Positions 33,339 to 42,106 of a stretch of 57,413 nucleotides of DNA are shown one piece after another. How positions within the stretch are numbered: the stretch's first letter is position 1; every line of letters begins with the position of its first letter. The stretch is from Intrasporangium chromatireducens Q5-1 (GTDB lineage: Bacteria > Actinomycetota > Actinomycetes > Actinomycetales > Dermatophilaceae): the NCBI RefSeq assembly GCF_000576575.1, contig NZ_AWQS01000006.1:1-57413 (forward strand). The letters are read 5' to 3'. Below the pieces are notes generated by a model. That model saw only the letters and a list, made by a program, of their open reading frames with translations, searched no databases and was not told the DNA's origin. The translations under genes were made by a program, and so were the position numbers.

Positions 33339-34313
33339 ATGACCGCCGAATACAGTGACCAGCCCCTCGACCGGACCGACGACGCTGCGGAGGCAGCCGG
33401 GCGGCGTCAGCATGACGACGACGTCCCCCCGGGCGCCGTGGTCGCGGGCCTCGACGGGAGTGACAAGGACGGCACGGTCCTCGCCTTCGCGGCCCGTGAG
33501 GCCACGCTGCTCGGCGCGCCCCTGCACCTGTTGACTGCCCAGGAGATCCACGCCGGGCTCGTCGGCGCCTGGGACGCCGGCTTCGTGCCGATCGGCCTCG
33601 AGCCCGAGCTCGGCGACAGCGGCGCCCGCGTGATCGACGAGGCCCGAGCGAGGATCGGGCGCGAACACTCCGACCTCGCCGTCACGGCGAGCCGGCCGTG
33701 GGGCACGCCGTCGCAGGCGCTCGTGGATGCCTCCGAGCAGGCCCGGATCGTCGTCGTCGGCAGCGGCCGCAAGGGGACGCTGGAGCGGATCCTGCTCGGG
33801 ACGACCTCGCTCGACACGGCCATGCACGCCGCCTGCCCCGTCGTCGTGGTCGGCGAGGACCCGGGCGAGGTGACCCGGCCGGTTGTCGTCGGCATCGACG
33901 GCAGCGAGCACAGCGTGCGATCCGCCACCGTCGCGGGCGACGAGGCTGCCCGCCGGGGCGTGTCCCTCGTCGTCGTCACGACGTGGCGGCTCGAGGTCGT
34001 GGACGGCATCGTCGTGACCGAGGAGGGCAGCCCCGAGTGGCAGCAGGTCGAGCAGCGCTACCGGGCGATGATCGACCAGGTGCTCCAGCCGGTCCGCGCA
34101 AAGCACCCCGACCTGAGCGTCGAGGTCGATCTGCGCAACGGGCGGCCGGTCGACGTGCTGCTCGAGCGCTCGCAGGACGCGGGGCTCCTCATCGTCGGCA
34201 GCCGCGGGCGTGGAGGCTTCGCCGGTATGGCGCTGGGCTCGGTCAGCCACAAGCTGCTCCAGCGCGCTCTCGTGCCCGTCGGAGTGGTGCGGGCGGAGCC
34301 CCGCACCGACTGA
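33339..34313 (+). CDS. Universal stress protein, tandem UspA domains
   Basis: The 324-residue protein has two Usp domains (about 33-172 and 180-320). Each ends with the ATP-binding loop G-x2-G-x9-G-S/T: GSGRKGTLERILLGTTS in the first and GSRGRGGFAGMALGSVS in the second, so both halves should bind ATP. The 30-residue N-terminal extension is acidic and probably disordered. Tandem Usp proteins of actinobacteria are often induced by hypoxia or stasis, but no DosR-like site is visible upstream. It stands alone between divergent and convergent neighbours. Confidence 0.93.
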   Translation: MTAEYSDQPLDRTDDAAEAAGRRQHDDDVPPGAVVAGLDGSDKDGTVLAFAAREATLLGAPLHLLTAQEIHAGLVGAWDAGFVPIGLEPELGDSGARVIDEARARIGREHSDLAVTASRPWGTPSQALVDASEQARIVVVGSGRKGTLERILLGTTSLDTAMHAACPVVVVGEDPGEVTRPVVVGIDGSEHSVRSATVAGDEAARRGVSLVVVTTWRLEVVDGIVVTEEGSPEWQQVEQRYRAMIDQVLQPVRAKHPDLSVEVDLRNGRPVDVLLERSQDAGLLIVGSRGRGGFAGMALGSVSHKLLQRALVPVGVVRAEPRTD

Positions 34314-34329
34314 AGCCCCGCGCCTTGGC

Positions 34330-35340
34330 TCAATCGGTCTCGTCGTCGAACTGGCCGATGACCCTCTCCAACACGTCCTCCATCGACACGAGCCCGACCG
34401 GTCGGTCCGGCGGCCCGACGAGCACGAGCTGTTGGCGGGCCGCCCGCATCCGGCCCAGCGCCTCGAGCAGCGTCAGGTCGGGGGAGAGCAGCTCGGCGGG
34501 GGAGACGACCGGGTCGATCGGCTCGTGCGCCGGCGCGCGGACCACGTCGCGGACGTGCACGAGGCCGACCGGGGTGCCGGCCCGGACGACGACGAGTCGC
34601 GAGCGGCCCGACTCGTGGGAGATCTCCTCGGCCTGTGCCCCGGTCGCCCCCGCCGGCACGACGACCGCCTCCTCGAGGGGGACCATGATCGAGGCGAGGG
34701 TGCGGGTCTCGAGGTCGATCGCCCCGGCAAGCACGCGGTGCTCCGGCTCGGTGAGCGTGCCGTGCTCGCGGGAGGAGGAGATGAGCAGCTGCAGCTCGCG
34801 CGGCCCGTGGGCCTGGGCGAGCTCGGGCTGTGGCGTGACCCCGACGACGCGCAGCGACGCGTTCGCCATCCCGTTGAGGGCGGTCAGGACCGGCCGGACG
34901 AGCCGGGCGAAGGCCCGGAACGGCAACGCGAGCAGCAGCGCCGACCGCTCCGGGTGGGCGATGGCCCACGACTTCGGTGCCATCTCGCCGACCACCATGT
35001 GGAGGAAGACGACGACCGCGACGGCGAGGACGACCCCGATGACGGTGGCCACCTCGTCGGGGACGCGCACGGCGCCCAGGCCCGAGCCGATGAGGTCGGC
35101 GACGGCCGGCTTTGCCAGCGCGCCGAGGCCGAGGGTGCACAGGGTGATGCCGAGCTGCGCGCCGGCCAGCATCAGCGACAGCTCTCGGGACCCGGCGACG
35201 GCGGCCCGGGCCGACCGACTGCCGTCCTTGGCGAGGTCCTCCAGCCGGTGACGCCGGCTGGCGACGAGGGCGAACTCGGCTGCCACGAAGAAGGCGTTGA
35301 GCACGAGCAGGACGATGGAGACCAGCAGCGCCGTCATCAT
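34330..35340 (-). CDS. CNNM/CorC-like membrane protein with CBS domains (short paralogue)
   Basis: The 336-residue protein has the hemolysin/CNNM architecture: an N-terminal DUF21 membrane domain (about 1-185, four helices, with VLNAFFVAAEFALVASRR and VVGEMAPKSWA) and a CBS pair (about 205-330, with GLVSMEDVLERVIGQF). It lacks the C-terminal CorC_HlyC domain of its neighbour. Proteins of this family are linked to Mg2+/Co2+ transport. Its start overlaps the stop of the upstream paralogue by 4 bases, which supports a heteromeric complex. Confidence 0.92.
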   Translation of the reverse strand: MMTALLVSIVLLVLNAFFVAAEFALVASRRHRLEDLAKDGSRSARAAVAGSRELSLMLAGAQLGITLCTLGLGALAKPAVADLIGSGLGAVRVPDEVATVIGVVLAVAVVVFLHMVVGEMAPKSWAIAHPERSALLLALPFRAFARLVRPVLTALNGMANASLRVVGVTPQPELAQAHGPRELQLLISSSREHGTLTEPEHRVLAGAIDLETRTLASIMVPLEEAVVVPAGATGAQAEEISHESGRSRLVVVRAGTPVGLVHVRDVVRAPAHEPIDPVVSPAELLSPDLTLLEALGRMRAARQQLVLVGPPDRPVGLVSMEDVLERVIGQFDDETD

Positions 35341-36758
35341 CGGTGCTCACCTCCTGCCCGATGCGCGCCGGGTGTCTCGGCCGGCTCGGGTGCTGCCGGT
35401 AGCGCCTCGAGCGCTTCCAGCCGGACCGTCTGCGGCACGTGGCGGTCAACGGCCGTGACGACGAGGCGGCCCGCCCCGGCGGTCACCTCGCTCACGCCGT
35501 CCGCGGTGCTGACCTGAAGGGGCGCCTCCGACGTCGCCTCGACCTCGATCCCGTCCCCGACGACCGGCGTGCGGCCGAGGACCTCGAGCACGAGCCCGCT
35601 GACGGTCTCGAACGGGTCGGCGGCATGCAGGAGCAGGCCGGTCCGGGCCGCGACCTCGTCGAGCCGCAGCCTCGCCGGCACGACCCAGGCGCCGGGGCCG
35701 TCGGGGACGGCCTCCACGTCCGGCACGTCGTCCTCGTCGAGGATGTCGCCGACGACTTCCTCCGCGATGTCCTCGAGCGACAGGACGCCGGCGAAGCCGC
35801 CGTGCTCGTCGATCACGACGGCGAGCTGCCGGTGCTCACGCCGCAGCTGGTCCAGGACAGCCCCGAGGCGCGCGCTCGTCGGCACGACACTGGCTGGCGA
35901 CGCGACCCCGCCGACCTGGGTGGTGCTCCGCTCCGCGGCCGGCACGGACAGCAGCTCGGCCAGGCCGACGACGCCGACGATGTCGTCCCGGTCCCGGCCG
36001 GTGACCGGGAAGCGGGAGTAGCCGGTGTCGAGCAGGGCGACGAGCTCGTCGACCGACGCCTCAGCGGGGATCGTCACGACCCGCACGCGCGGCGTCATCG
36101 CGTCGTCGGCGGTGAGCTCGCGCAGCCGCAGGCCGCCCTCGAGGGTGCCGGACAGGTCGTCGCGCAGCAGACCGCCAGCATGGGACTGGTCGATGATCCG
36201 GGTCAGGTCCTCCGGTGTCGCGCCGTGGTCGAGCTCCTCGACGGGCTCGATCCCCACGGCGCGGAGCAGCCGGGTGGACGTGGCATCGAAGAGGCGGACG
36301 AGCGGCCCGACGACGGTGAGATAGACCAGCGTGCTGCGGCTCAGCGCACGGGCCACCGCCACCGTGCGCGCGATGGCGAGGTTCTTCGGGGCCAGCTCGC
36401 CGAAGACCATCTGGACCACCGTGGAGAAGACGAGGACCGCGGTGACGCTCAGGCTGAGCCGAGCGGCATACGACAGGTCGGTGAAGCCGAGCAGGTCGGC
36501 GAGCCCGACGCCGACGAGCGGCTCCGAGACGTAGCCGACGAGCAGGGCCGTCACGGTGATCCCGAACTGCGCAGCCGACAGGGCGAAGGAGAGGCGCGAG
36601 GTCACCCGCAGCGCGCGCCCGGCCGCGGCGTCACCCGAGTGGGCGAGCTCCCGCAGGGCGTTGCGGTCCACCGCGACATACGCGAACTCCTGGGCGACGA
36701 AGTAGCCCGTCGCGGCCGTCAGCGCCAGGACGAGGAAGATGCCGAGGACGAGGTCCAT
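35337..36758 (-). CDS. CNNM/CorC-like membrane protein with CBS pair and CorC_HlyC domain
   Basis: The 473-residue protein has a DUF21 membrane domain (GYFVAQEFAYVAVDR, VVQMVFGELAPKNLAIART), a CBS pair at about 215-335 (YSRFPVTGRDRDDIVGVV, DEHGGFAGVLSLEDIAEEVV), and a C-terminal CorC_HlyC domain (about 350-440) with VVPARLRLDEV. This is the full-length form of the family, implicated in Mg2+ efflux or homeostasis. It is the first gene of the pair, is coupled to the shorter paralogue by an ATGA overlap, and is divergent from the Nudix gene. Confidence 0.93.
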   Translation of the reverse strand: MDLVLGIFLVLALTAATGYFVAQEFAYVAVDRNALRELAHSGDAAAGRALRVTSRLSFALSAAQFGITVTALLVGYVSEPLVGVGLADLLGFTDLSYAARLSLSVTAVLVFSTVVQMVFGELAPKNLAIARTVAVARALSRSTLVYLTVVGPLVRLFDATSTRLLRAVGIEPVEELDHGATPEDLTRIIDQSHAGGLLRDDLSGTLEGGLRLRELTADDAMTPRVRVVTIPAEASVDELVALLDTGYSRFPVTGRDRDDIVGVVGLAELLSVPAAERSTTQVGGVASPASVVPTSARLGAVLDQLRREHRQLAVVIDEHGGFAGVLSLEDIAEEVVGDILDEDDVPDVEAVPDGPGAWVVPARLRLDEVAARTGLLLHAADPFETVSGLVLEVLGRTPVVGDGIEVEATSEAPLQVSTADGVSEVTAGAGRLVVTAVDRHVPQTVRLEALEALPAAPEPAETPGAHRAGGEHR

Positions 36759-36914
36759 GGGTCAGCACCACGCCGTCGCGCGGGAGTGGGGGAGCCGGGC
36801 GTCACCCGGCTCGGGACTGTGGCCCTCCTGGGCCGCGGAAGTCATGGCGGAAGGATACCGGTGCTGGTCAGCATGCCGGGAATCACGGCCTGATGTGTCA
36901 CCATCTTCTCCGTC

Positions 36915-37382
36915 ATGCGCACCGAGAACCCCACCCACGATCCCGTGAGCGTGCGGCTGGTCGTCGGTGCGGCGCTCGTCGACGACCTGGCTGCGCCCAC
37001 CCGCCTGCTGGCCGCCCGGCGCACCGAGCCCGTCGAGCTGGCGGGCGGCTGGGAGCTGCCCGGTGGCAAGGTCGACCCCGGTGAGTCACCGTTGGTCGCG
37101 CTCCACCGCGAGATCGCGGAGGAGCTCGGTGTCGGCATCGTCGTGGGCGCGCTCGTGCCGGGTCCGCTGCCCGGTCACACCTGGCCGCTCGGGAGCCGCT
37201 ACGAGATGATCGTGTGGTTCGCGGAGGTGGTCGAGGGTGAGCCCGAGCCGCTCGAGGACCACGACGAGCTGCGCTGGCTCACGCGGGCCGGCCTGCACGA
37301 CGTCGCCTGGCTCCCCGCCGACCTGCCCATCGTCGACACCATCGCAGCACGGCTGCGTGACGACGACACCCCACGACCCTGA
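36915..37382 (+). CDS. Nudix hydrolase (MutT-like)
   Basis: The 155-residue protein contains a full Nudix box, [20 protein letters not shown] followed by LGV, which matches G-x5-E-x7-REUxEExGU and binds the catalytic Mg2+. The preceding WELPGGK is typical of MutT-like 8-oxo-dGTP or (d)NTP pyrophosphohydrolases, so a sanitising role for the nucleotide pool is likely. It lies 13 bases upstream of typA and may be cotranscribed with it. The start ATG 36915 lacks a strong ribosome site. Confidence 0.9.
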   Translation: MRTENPTHDPVSVRLVVGAALVDDLAAPTRLLAARRTEPVELAGGWELPGGKVDPGESPLVALHREIAEELGVGIVVGALVPGPLPGHTWPLGSRYEMIVWFAEVVEGEPEPLEDHDELRWLTRAGLHDVAWLPADLPIVDTIAARLRDDDTPRP

Positions 37383-37395
37383 GAGACTGACACCC

Positions 37396-39315
37396 ATGCC
37401 CCTGACCACCCGTGCGGACATCCGCAACGTCGCCATCGTCGCCCACGTCGACCACGGCAAGACGACGCTCGTCGACAAGATGCTGTGGCAGGGCGGTGCC
37501 TTCGACGAACGGCAGACCGTCGAGACCACCGGCGAACGCGTCATGGACTCCGGCGACCTCGAGCGCGAGAAGGGCATCACCATCCTCGCGAAGAACACCG
37601 CGATCCACTACAACGGCCCGTCCGCCGTCGCCGCCGGCCTCACCGACGGCATGACGATCAACATCATCGACACGCCCGGTCACGCGGACTTCGGCGGCGA
37701 GGTCGAGCGCGGCCTGTCCATGGTCGACGGCGTCGTGCTGCTCGTCGACGCGTCCGAGGGCCCGCTGCCGCAGACCCGCTTCGTCCTGCGCAAGGCGCTG
37801 ACCGCCCGGCTGCCCGTCGTCCTCTGCATCAACAAGGTGGACCGCCCCGACGCGCGGATTGCCGAGGTCGTCGACGAGGTCTACGAGCTGTTCATGGACC
37901 TGCTCGACTCGGGTGCCGACGTCGACTCGGTCCTCGAGTTCCCGATCGTCTACGCCTCCGCCAAGGCCGGACGCGCGTCCCTGACCCGGCCCGCCGACGG
38001 GCAGCTGCCCGCCGAGGAGAACCTGGAGCCGCTCTTCAAGACGATCCTCGAGACGATCCCGGCGCCGACCTACGACGAGGACGCTCCGCTGCAGGCGCAC
38101 GTGACGAACCTCGACTCGTCGAACTTCCTCGGCCGCATCGCCCTGCTCCGCGTCCACAACGGCAGGATCAGCAAGGGCCAGCAGGTCGCCTGGTGCAAGC
38201 ACGACGGCACCGTCGACCGGGTCAAGATCACCGAGCTGTTGATGACCGAGGGGCTCGATCGCAAGCCCGCGGCCGAGGCCGGCCCCGGCGACATCATCGC
38301 GATCGCCGGCATCCCCGAGATCATGATCGGGGACACGCTGGCGGACCCGGACGACCCGCGGCCGCTGCCGCTCATCACGGTCGACGAGCCGGCCATTTCC
38401 ATGACGATCGGGACGAACACCTCCCCGCTCGCCGGTCGGGTGCGGGGCGCCAAGGTGACGGCCCGCCTCGTCAAGGACCGTCTCGACCGTGAGCTCGTCG
38501 GCAACGTCTCCCTCCGCGTGCTGCCGACGGAGCGGCCCGACGCCTGGGAGGTCCAGGGCCGGGGCGAGCTCGCCCTCGCCATCCTCGTCGAGCAGATGCG
38601 CCGGGAGGGCTACGAGCTGACCGTCGGCAAGCCACAGGTCGTGACGCGCGAGGTCGACGGCAAGGTCCACGAGCCGGTCGAGCGCCTCACCATCGACACC
38701 CCCGAGGAGTTCCTCGGCGCGATCACGCAGATCATGGCCGCGCGCAAGGGCCGCATGGAGCAGATGACGAACCACGGCACCGGCTGGGTCCGGATGGAGT
38801 TCCTCGTCCCCAGCCGTGGCCTCATCGGCTTCCGCACCGAGTTCCTCACCGAGACGCGCGGCACCGGCATCGCGCACCACGTCTTCGAGGGCTACGAGCC
38901 ATGGCACGGCAGCATCACGACCCGCACCAGCGGCTCCCTCGTCTCGGACCGCAAGGGCGTCGTCACCTCCTATGCGATGGTCAACCTGCAGGAGCGGGGC
39001 ACCCTCTTCGTCGAGCCGACGACCGAGGTCTACGAGGGCATGATCGTCGGCGAGAACTCCCGCGCCGATGACATGGACGTCAACATCACCAAGGAGAAGA
39101 AGCTCACCAACGTGCGCGCCTCCTCCTCGGACAACTTCGAGAAGATCGTGCCCCCGCGCAAGCTCAGCCTCGAGCAGAGCCTGGAGTTCTGCCGCGAGGA
39201 CGAGTGCGTCGAGGTGACGCCGGAGTCGGTCCGCATCCGCAAGGTCGTCCTCGACGCCCACGAGCGCGCCCGCACCGCGGCCCGGTTCCGCGCGGCCGCC
39301 AAGGCGGAAGGCTGA
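37396..39315 (+). CDS. typA: Translational GTPase TypA/BipA
   Basis: TypA (BipA) is a ribosome-associated GTPase related to EF-G that helps 50S assembly under stress. The 639-residue protein starts with the G domain: AHVDHGKTT (P-loop), [14 protein letters not shown] (G3) and NKVDRPDAR (G4). Domains II, III and V and the family C-terminus ([35 protein letters not shown]) follow in order. Length is normal. ATG 37396 fits the family N-terminus; the upstream open frame overlaps the Nudix gene. Confidence 0.97.
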   Translation: MPLTTRADIRNVAIVAHVDHGKTTLVDKMLWQGGAFDERQTVETTGERVMDSGDLEREKGITILAKNTAIHYNGPSAVAAGLTDGMTINIIDTPGHADFGGEVERGLSMVDGVVLLVDASEGPLPQTRFVLRKALTARLPVVLCINKVDRPDARIAEVVDEVYELFMDLLDSGADVDSVLEFPIVYASAKAGRASLTRPADGQLPAEENLEPLFKTILETIPAPTYDEDAPLQAHVTNLDSSNFLGRIALLRVHNGRISKGQQVAWCKHDGTVDRVKITELLMTEGLDRKPAAEAGPGDIIAIAGIPEIMIGDTLADPDDPRPLPLITVDEPAISMTIGTNTSPLAGRVRGAKVTARLVKDRLDRELVGNVSLRVLPTERPDAWEVQGRGELALAILVEQMRREGYELTVGKPQVVTREVDGKVHEPVERLTIDTPEEFLGAITQIMAARKGRMEQMTNHGTGWVRMEFLVPSRGLIGFRTEFLTETRGTGIAHHVFEGYEPWHGSITTRTSGSLVSDRKGVVTSYAMVNLQERGTLFVEPTTEVYEGMIVGENSRADDMDVNITKEKKLTNVRASSSDNFEKIVPPRKLSLEQSLEFCREDECVEVTPESVRIRKVVLDAHERARTAARFRAAAKAEG

Positions 39316-39318
39316 GCG

Positions 39319-41061
39319 GTGCGGTTCCGGCGTGTCCTGGCCGGCGCGCTGGCGGCGCTCGCCGTCGGCGCCGGGGCGGCCTGCACCTCGGTGACGGGAG
39401 GCACGGCGGCGACCGGCCAGGTCGCCGCGTCGAAGGCCCCCGCGGCCAAGGGCGGTGACCTGCACGTGCTCGTCGCCGGGGACGTCCGTACGTGGGACCC
39501 GCAGCTGATGTATGTCGGCCCCGAGGCGTTCTTCGCGCAGCGCACCTTCGTGCGGACCCTGACCACCTACGGCACCGGTCCACACCAGCGTGACCTCGTG
39601 GGTGACCTGGCGACGACGACCGGGACGCCGACCCAGGGCGGCCGGACGTGGACGTTCACGCTGCGGGACGGGGTCGCGTGGCAGGACGGCTCACCGATCA
39701 CGTGCGAGGACGTGCGGCACGGCGTCGCGCGCACGTTCGACCGCTCCACCCACATCGCCGGCACGAACTACGCGAGCTTCCTGCTCGACGTGCCCACCCA
39801 GGTGACGGCCGAGGGCCTGGAGAAGCCGGTCTACGGCGGCCCCAAGGACACCCGTAACGCCCCGGCGTTCAACAAGGCGGTCGAGTGCCGGGGCCGCCAG
39901 GTCGTCTTCCACCTGCGCGAGCCGGAGCCCGACTTCCCGCATCTCGTCGCCCTGGCGGAGTTCGCCCCTCGCCAGGCGGCCATGGACAGCGACGACACCC
40001 GACAGGGCCACGCCGTCATGTCGAGCGGCCCCTACCGGCTCGCGGGCAACTGGGACTCCGCCAAGGGCGGCACCTTCGTGCGCAACGAGCACTGGGACCC
40101 GGCCACCGACCCGGTGCGCAGGGCCTATCCCGACCGCATCGTCGTCGAGGCCGGCCTCGACGAGAGCACCGTCCTGCAGCGCCTGCTCAACGCCCAGGGC
40201 ACCGACGCCCAGGCCGTGTCCTGGGTGCAGGCGTCGCCGACCCTGCGCAACCAGGCCTCTCCTGAGATCAGGGCGCGGATGACGTCGCCGTGGAACGGCG
40301 AGGTCGACTACCTCGCGCTCAACATGCGAAGCCCCGTCATGTCCAAGCCGGAGGTGCGCCACGCGTTCGCGCTCGCGACGAACCGGGCGACCTACGTCAC
40401 CGCCAACGGCGGGCCCGACGCCGGAGCACCGTCCTGGTCGATCCTGCCGCCCAGCGTCAGCGAGCGAGGCGTCGCACCGGAGACCGGCCGCCCCGTCGAG
40501 GGTGACCCGGAGGGCGCGCGCGCCCTCCTCGCCAAGGCAGGCGTCCGCGCCCCTGTCAAGGTGCGGGTCGTGCACGTCCAGAGCGCGCTGGGGGACAAGG
40601 CGTATGCCGCTCTCGCCGCCGCGTGGGAACGTGCCGGCTTCGACGTGGAGCTCGATGCCGTCCCTCCGGAGGAGTACTACGAGACGATCGAGCGACCGGA
40701 CTCCGCCACGAAGTACGACGTGCTCCGCGGCGCCTGGAGCCCGGACTGGCCATCGGCAGGGGCCGTCCTCCCGGCGCTCTTCGACGCCCGGATCAACGTC
40801 GACTCCTCCGGGCCGGGACAGGACGTCGGCTATTTCTCCGACGGGCCGTTCAACGCGCTCGTCGACAAGGCGACCGCCACCGCGGACCCCGCCCAGCGGC
40901 GCGGCATCTGGGAACAGGCCGACGACCGGGTCCGGGGCCAGGGCGGCTATGTCGCCCTCGCCGCCTTGAAGTCGACCTACCTGCACGGGCCGGCGGTGGC
41001 CCACTACGAGGACCATGTCGTCGGTGGGATGGTGGACCTCGCCACCGTCGCCGTCCGCTGA
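39319..41061 (+). CDS. LpqW-like family 5 solute-binding lipoprotein
   Basis: The 580-residue secreted lipoprotein has a lipobox GAAC (Cys22) and the family 5 solute-binding fold (WTFTLRDGVAWQDGSPITCED, YDVLRGAWSPDWPSAGAVLP). No transporter genes adjoin it. It lies 3 bases after typA and shortly before mshB, the position of lpqW (Rv1166) in M. tuberculosis as I remember it. LpqW has this fold but regulates mannolipid/lipoarabinomannan synthesis instead of import. The assignment is by position and fold. The start is GTG. Confidence 0.82.
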   Translation: MRFRRVLAGALAALAVGAGAACTSVTGGTAATGQVAASKAPAAKGGDLHVLVAGDVRTWDPQLMYVGPEAFFAQRTFVRTLTTYGTGPHQRDLVGDLATTTGTPTQGGRTWTFTLRDGVAWQDGSPITCEDVRHGVARTFDRSTHIAGTNYASFLLDVPTQVTAEGLEKPVYGGPKDTRNAPAFNKAVECRGRQVVFHLREPEPDFPHLVALAEFAPRQAAMDSDDTRQGHAVMSSGPYRLAGNWDSAKGGTFVRNEHWDPATDPVRRAYPDRIVVEAGLDESTVLQRLLNAQGTDAQAVSWVQASPTLRNQASPEIRARMTSPWNGEVDYLALNMRSPVMSKPEVRHAFALATNRATYVTANGGPDAGAPSWSILPPSVSERGVAPETGRPVEGDPEGARALLAKAGVRAPVKVRVVHVQSALGDKAYAALAAAWERAGFDVELDAVPPEEYYETIERPDSATKYDVLRGAWSPDWPSAGAVLPALFDARINVDSSGPGQDVGYFSDGPFNALVDKATATADPAQRRGIWEQADDRVRGQGGYVALAALKSTYLHGPAVAHYEDHVVGGMVDLATVAVR

Positions 41062-41071
41062 TCGGAGCCCC

Positions 41072-41944
41072 ATGTCGCGTCGCCTCCTGTTCGTCCACGC
41101 GCACCCGGATGACGAGACGCTCACCTGCGGCGTGACGATGGCCCACCATGTCGCCGCCGGCGACGAGGTGCACGTGCTGACGTGCACGCTCGGTGAGGAG
41201 GGCGAGGTGATCCCCGCGGAGCTGCGTCACCTCGAGGGCCATCCCGGCGACGACCTCGCCCGTCACCGTCTCGGCGAGCTCACCGAGGCGATGTCCCGTG
41301 TCGGAGCCCACCTCCACGTTCTCGGCTCCGATCCCGGCGCGGGCCGGCTCTCGCGCTACCGCGACTCGGGCATGGCCGGCTCGGAGGCGGCCGCCCGTCC
41401 CGAGGCGTTCGTCAACGCCGACCTCGACGAGGCGGGCGGGCTGGTCGCCGAGGTCATCCGCGCCGTTCGCCCGGACGTCCTCGTCACCTACGACGCCGAG
41501 GGCGGGTATCGGCACCCCGACCACATCCAGACGCACCGGGTGACCCGGGCGGCCCTCGACCAGCTCGACGACGCCGAGCTGCCGGACCGGGTCTTCCAGA
41601 TCCTCGTGGCACAGTCGTGGGCCGAGGAGGACCGCGCGCTCCTGCCCGAGCTCGGCGCAGGGGCATACGGACTCGTCCTGCCCGCGCCCACCGACCCGTT
41701 CCCGCCCTCGGTCGTGCCCGACACGCGGGTCACGCACGTCGTCGTCGACGCGGCGGCCCGAGCCGTCAAGAACGCGGCGCTGCGGGCGCACCGCACCCAG
41801 GTCACGGTCTTCAGCGAGGACGTGCACGCCCTGTCGAACCACATTGCGGCGCACACCAGCGTGCGGGAGGGCTTCGGCCGGGTCGACCCGCGCACGTGGA
41901 GCGCGATCGGCGTGGGGGAGCGGCACGACTCCCTCTTCTCCTGA
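41072..41944 (+). CDS. mshB: MshB-like GlcNAc-Ins deacetylase of mycothiol biosynthesis
   Basis: MshB removes the acetyl group from GlcNAc-Ins in mycothiol synthesis. The 290-residue protein is a LmbE-type Zn-dependent deacetylase with the zinc motif HAHPDDE at residues 9-15 and the later zinc histidine in GGYRHPDHIQTH. Length and the segment EEGEVIPAELRHLEGHPGDD fit MshB more closely than Mca. ATG 41072 has GGAG upstream. It follows the LpqW-like gene by 10 bases, the same neighbourhood as Rv1170 in mycobacteria. Confidence 0.92.
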   Translation: MSRRLLFVHAHPDDETLTCGVTMAHHVAAGDEVHVLTCTLGEEGEVIPAELRHLEGHPGDDLARHRLGELTEAMSRVGAHLHVLGSDPGAGRLSRYRDSGMAGSEAAARPEAFVNADLDEAGGLVAEVIRAVRPDVLVTYDAEGGYRHPDHIQTHRVTRAALDQLDDAELPDRVFQILVAQSWAEEDRALLPELGAGAYGLVLPAPTDPFPPSVVPDTRVTHVVVDAAARAVKNAALRAHRTQVTVFSEDVHALSNHIAAHTSVREGFGRVDPRTWSAIGVGERHDSLFS

Positions 41945-42106
41945 GCCGCGCCGGAGCCACCCCCGGGCCGCCCGACCCCCGGGCCGTGTGGAGCCTGATC
42001 CAACGACAACGATTCGGGGACGACACGGCCCGGCACGGCGCGGCCACCCGGGGACGAGCGGGACGCCGGGCTATCGTCCGGGCAAGACCGTTCGTCCGGA
42101 GGAACC

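Noticed and set aside
30191-33358. A 1055-codon open frame on the plus strand, antisense to the peptide transporter genes.
   Set aside because: Its product is Arg/Asp/Glu-rich without any family motif, and it lies opposite genes with complete domains. High GC in third positions opens such antisense frames.
37279-39585. A 768-codon minus-strand frame opposite typA.
   Set aside because: Composition is that of an antisense shadow, and it has no start context or conserved motif.
41945-42106. GC-rich inverted segments between mshB and the VanW gene as a terminator.
   Set aside because: The repeats are short direct copies of CCCCGGGCCG with no convincing stem and T-run.
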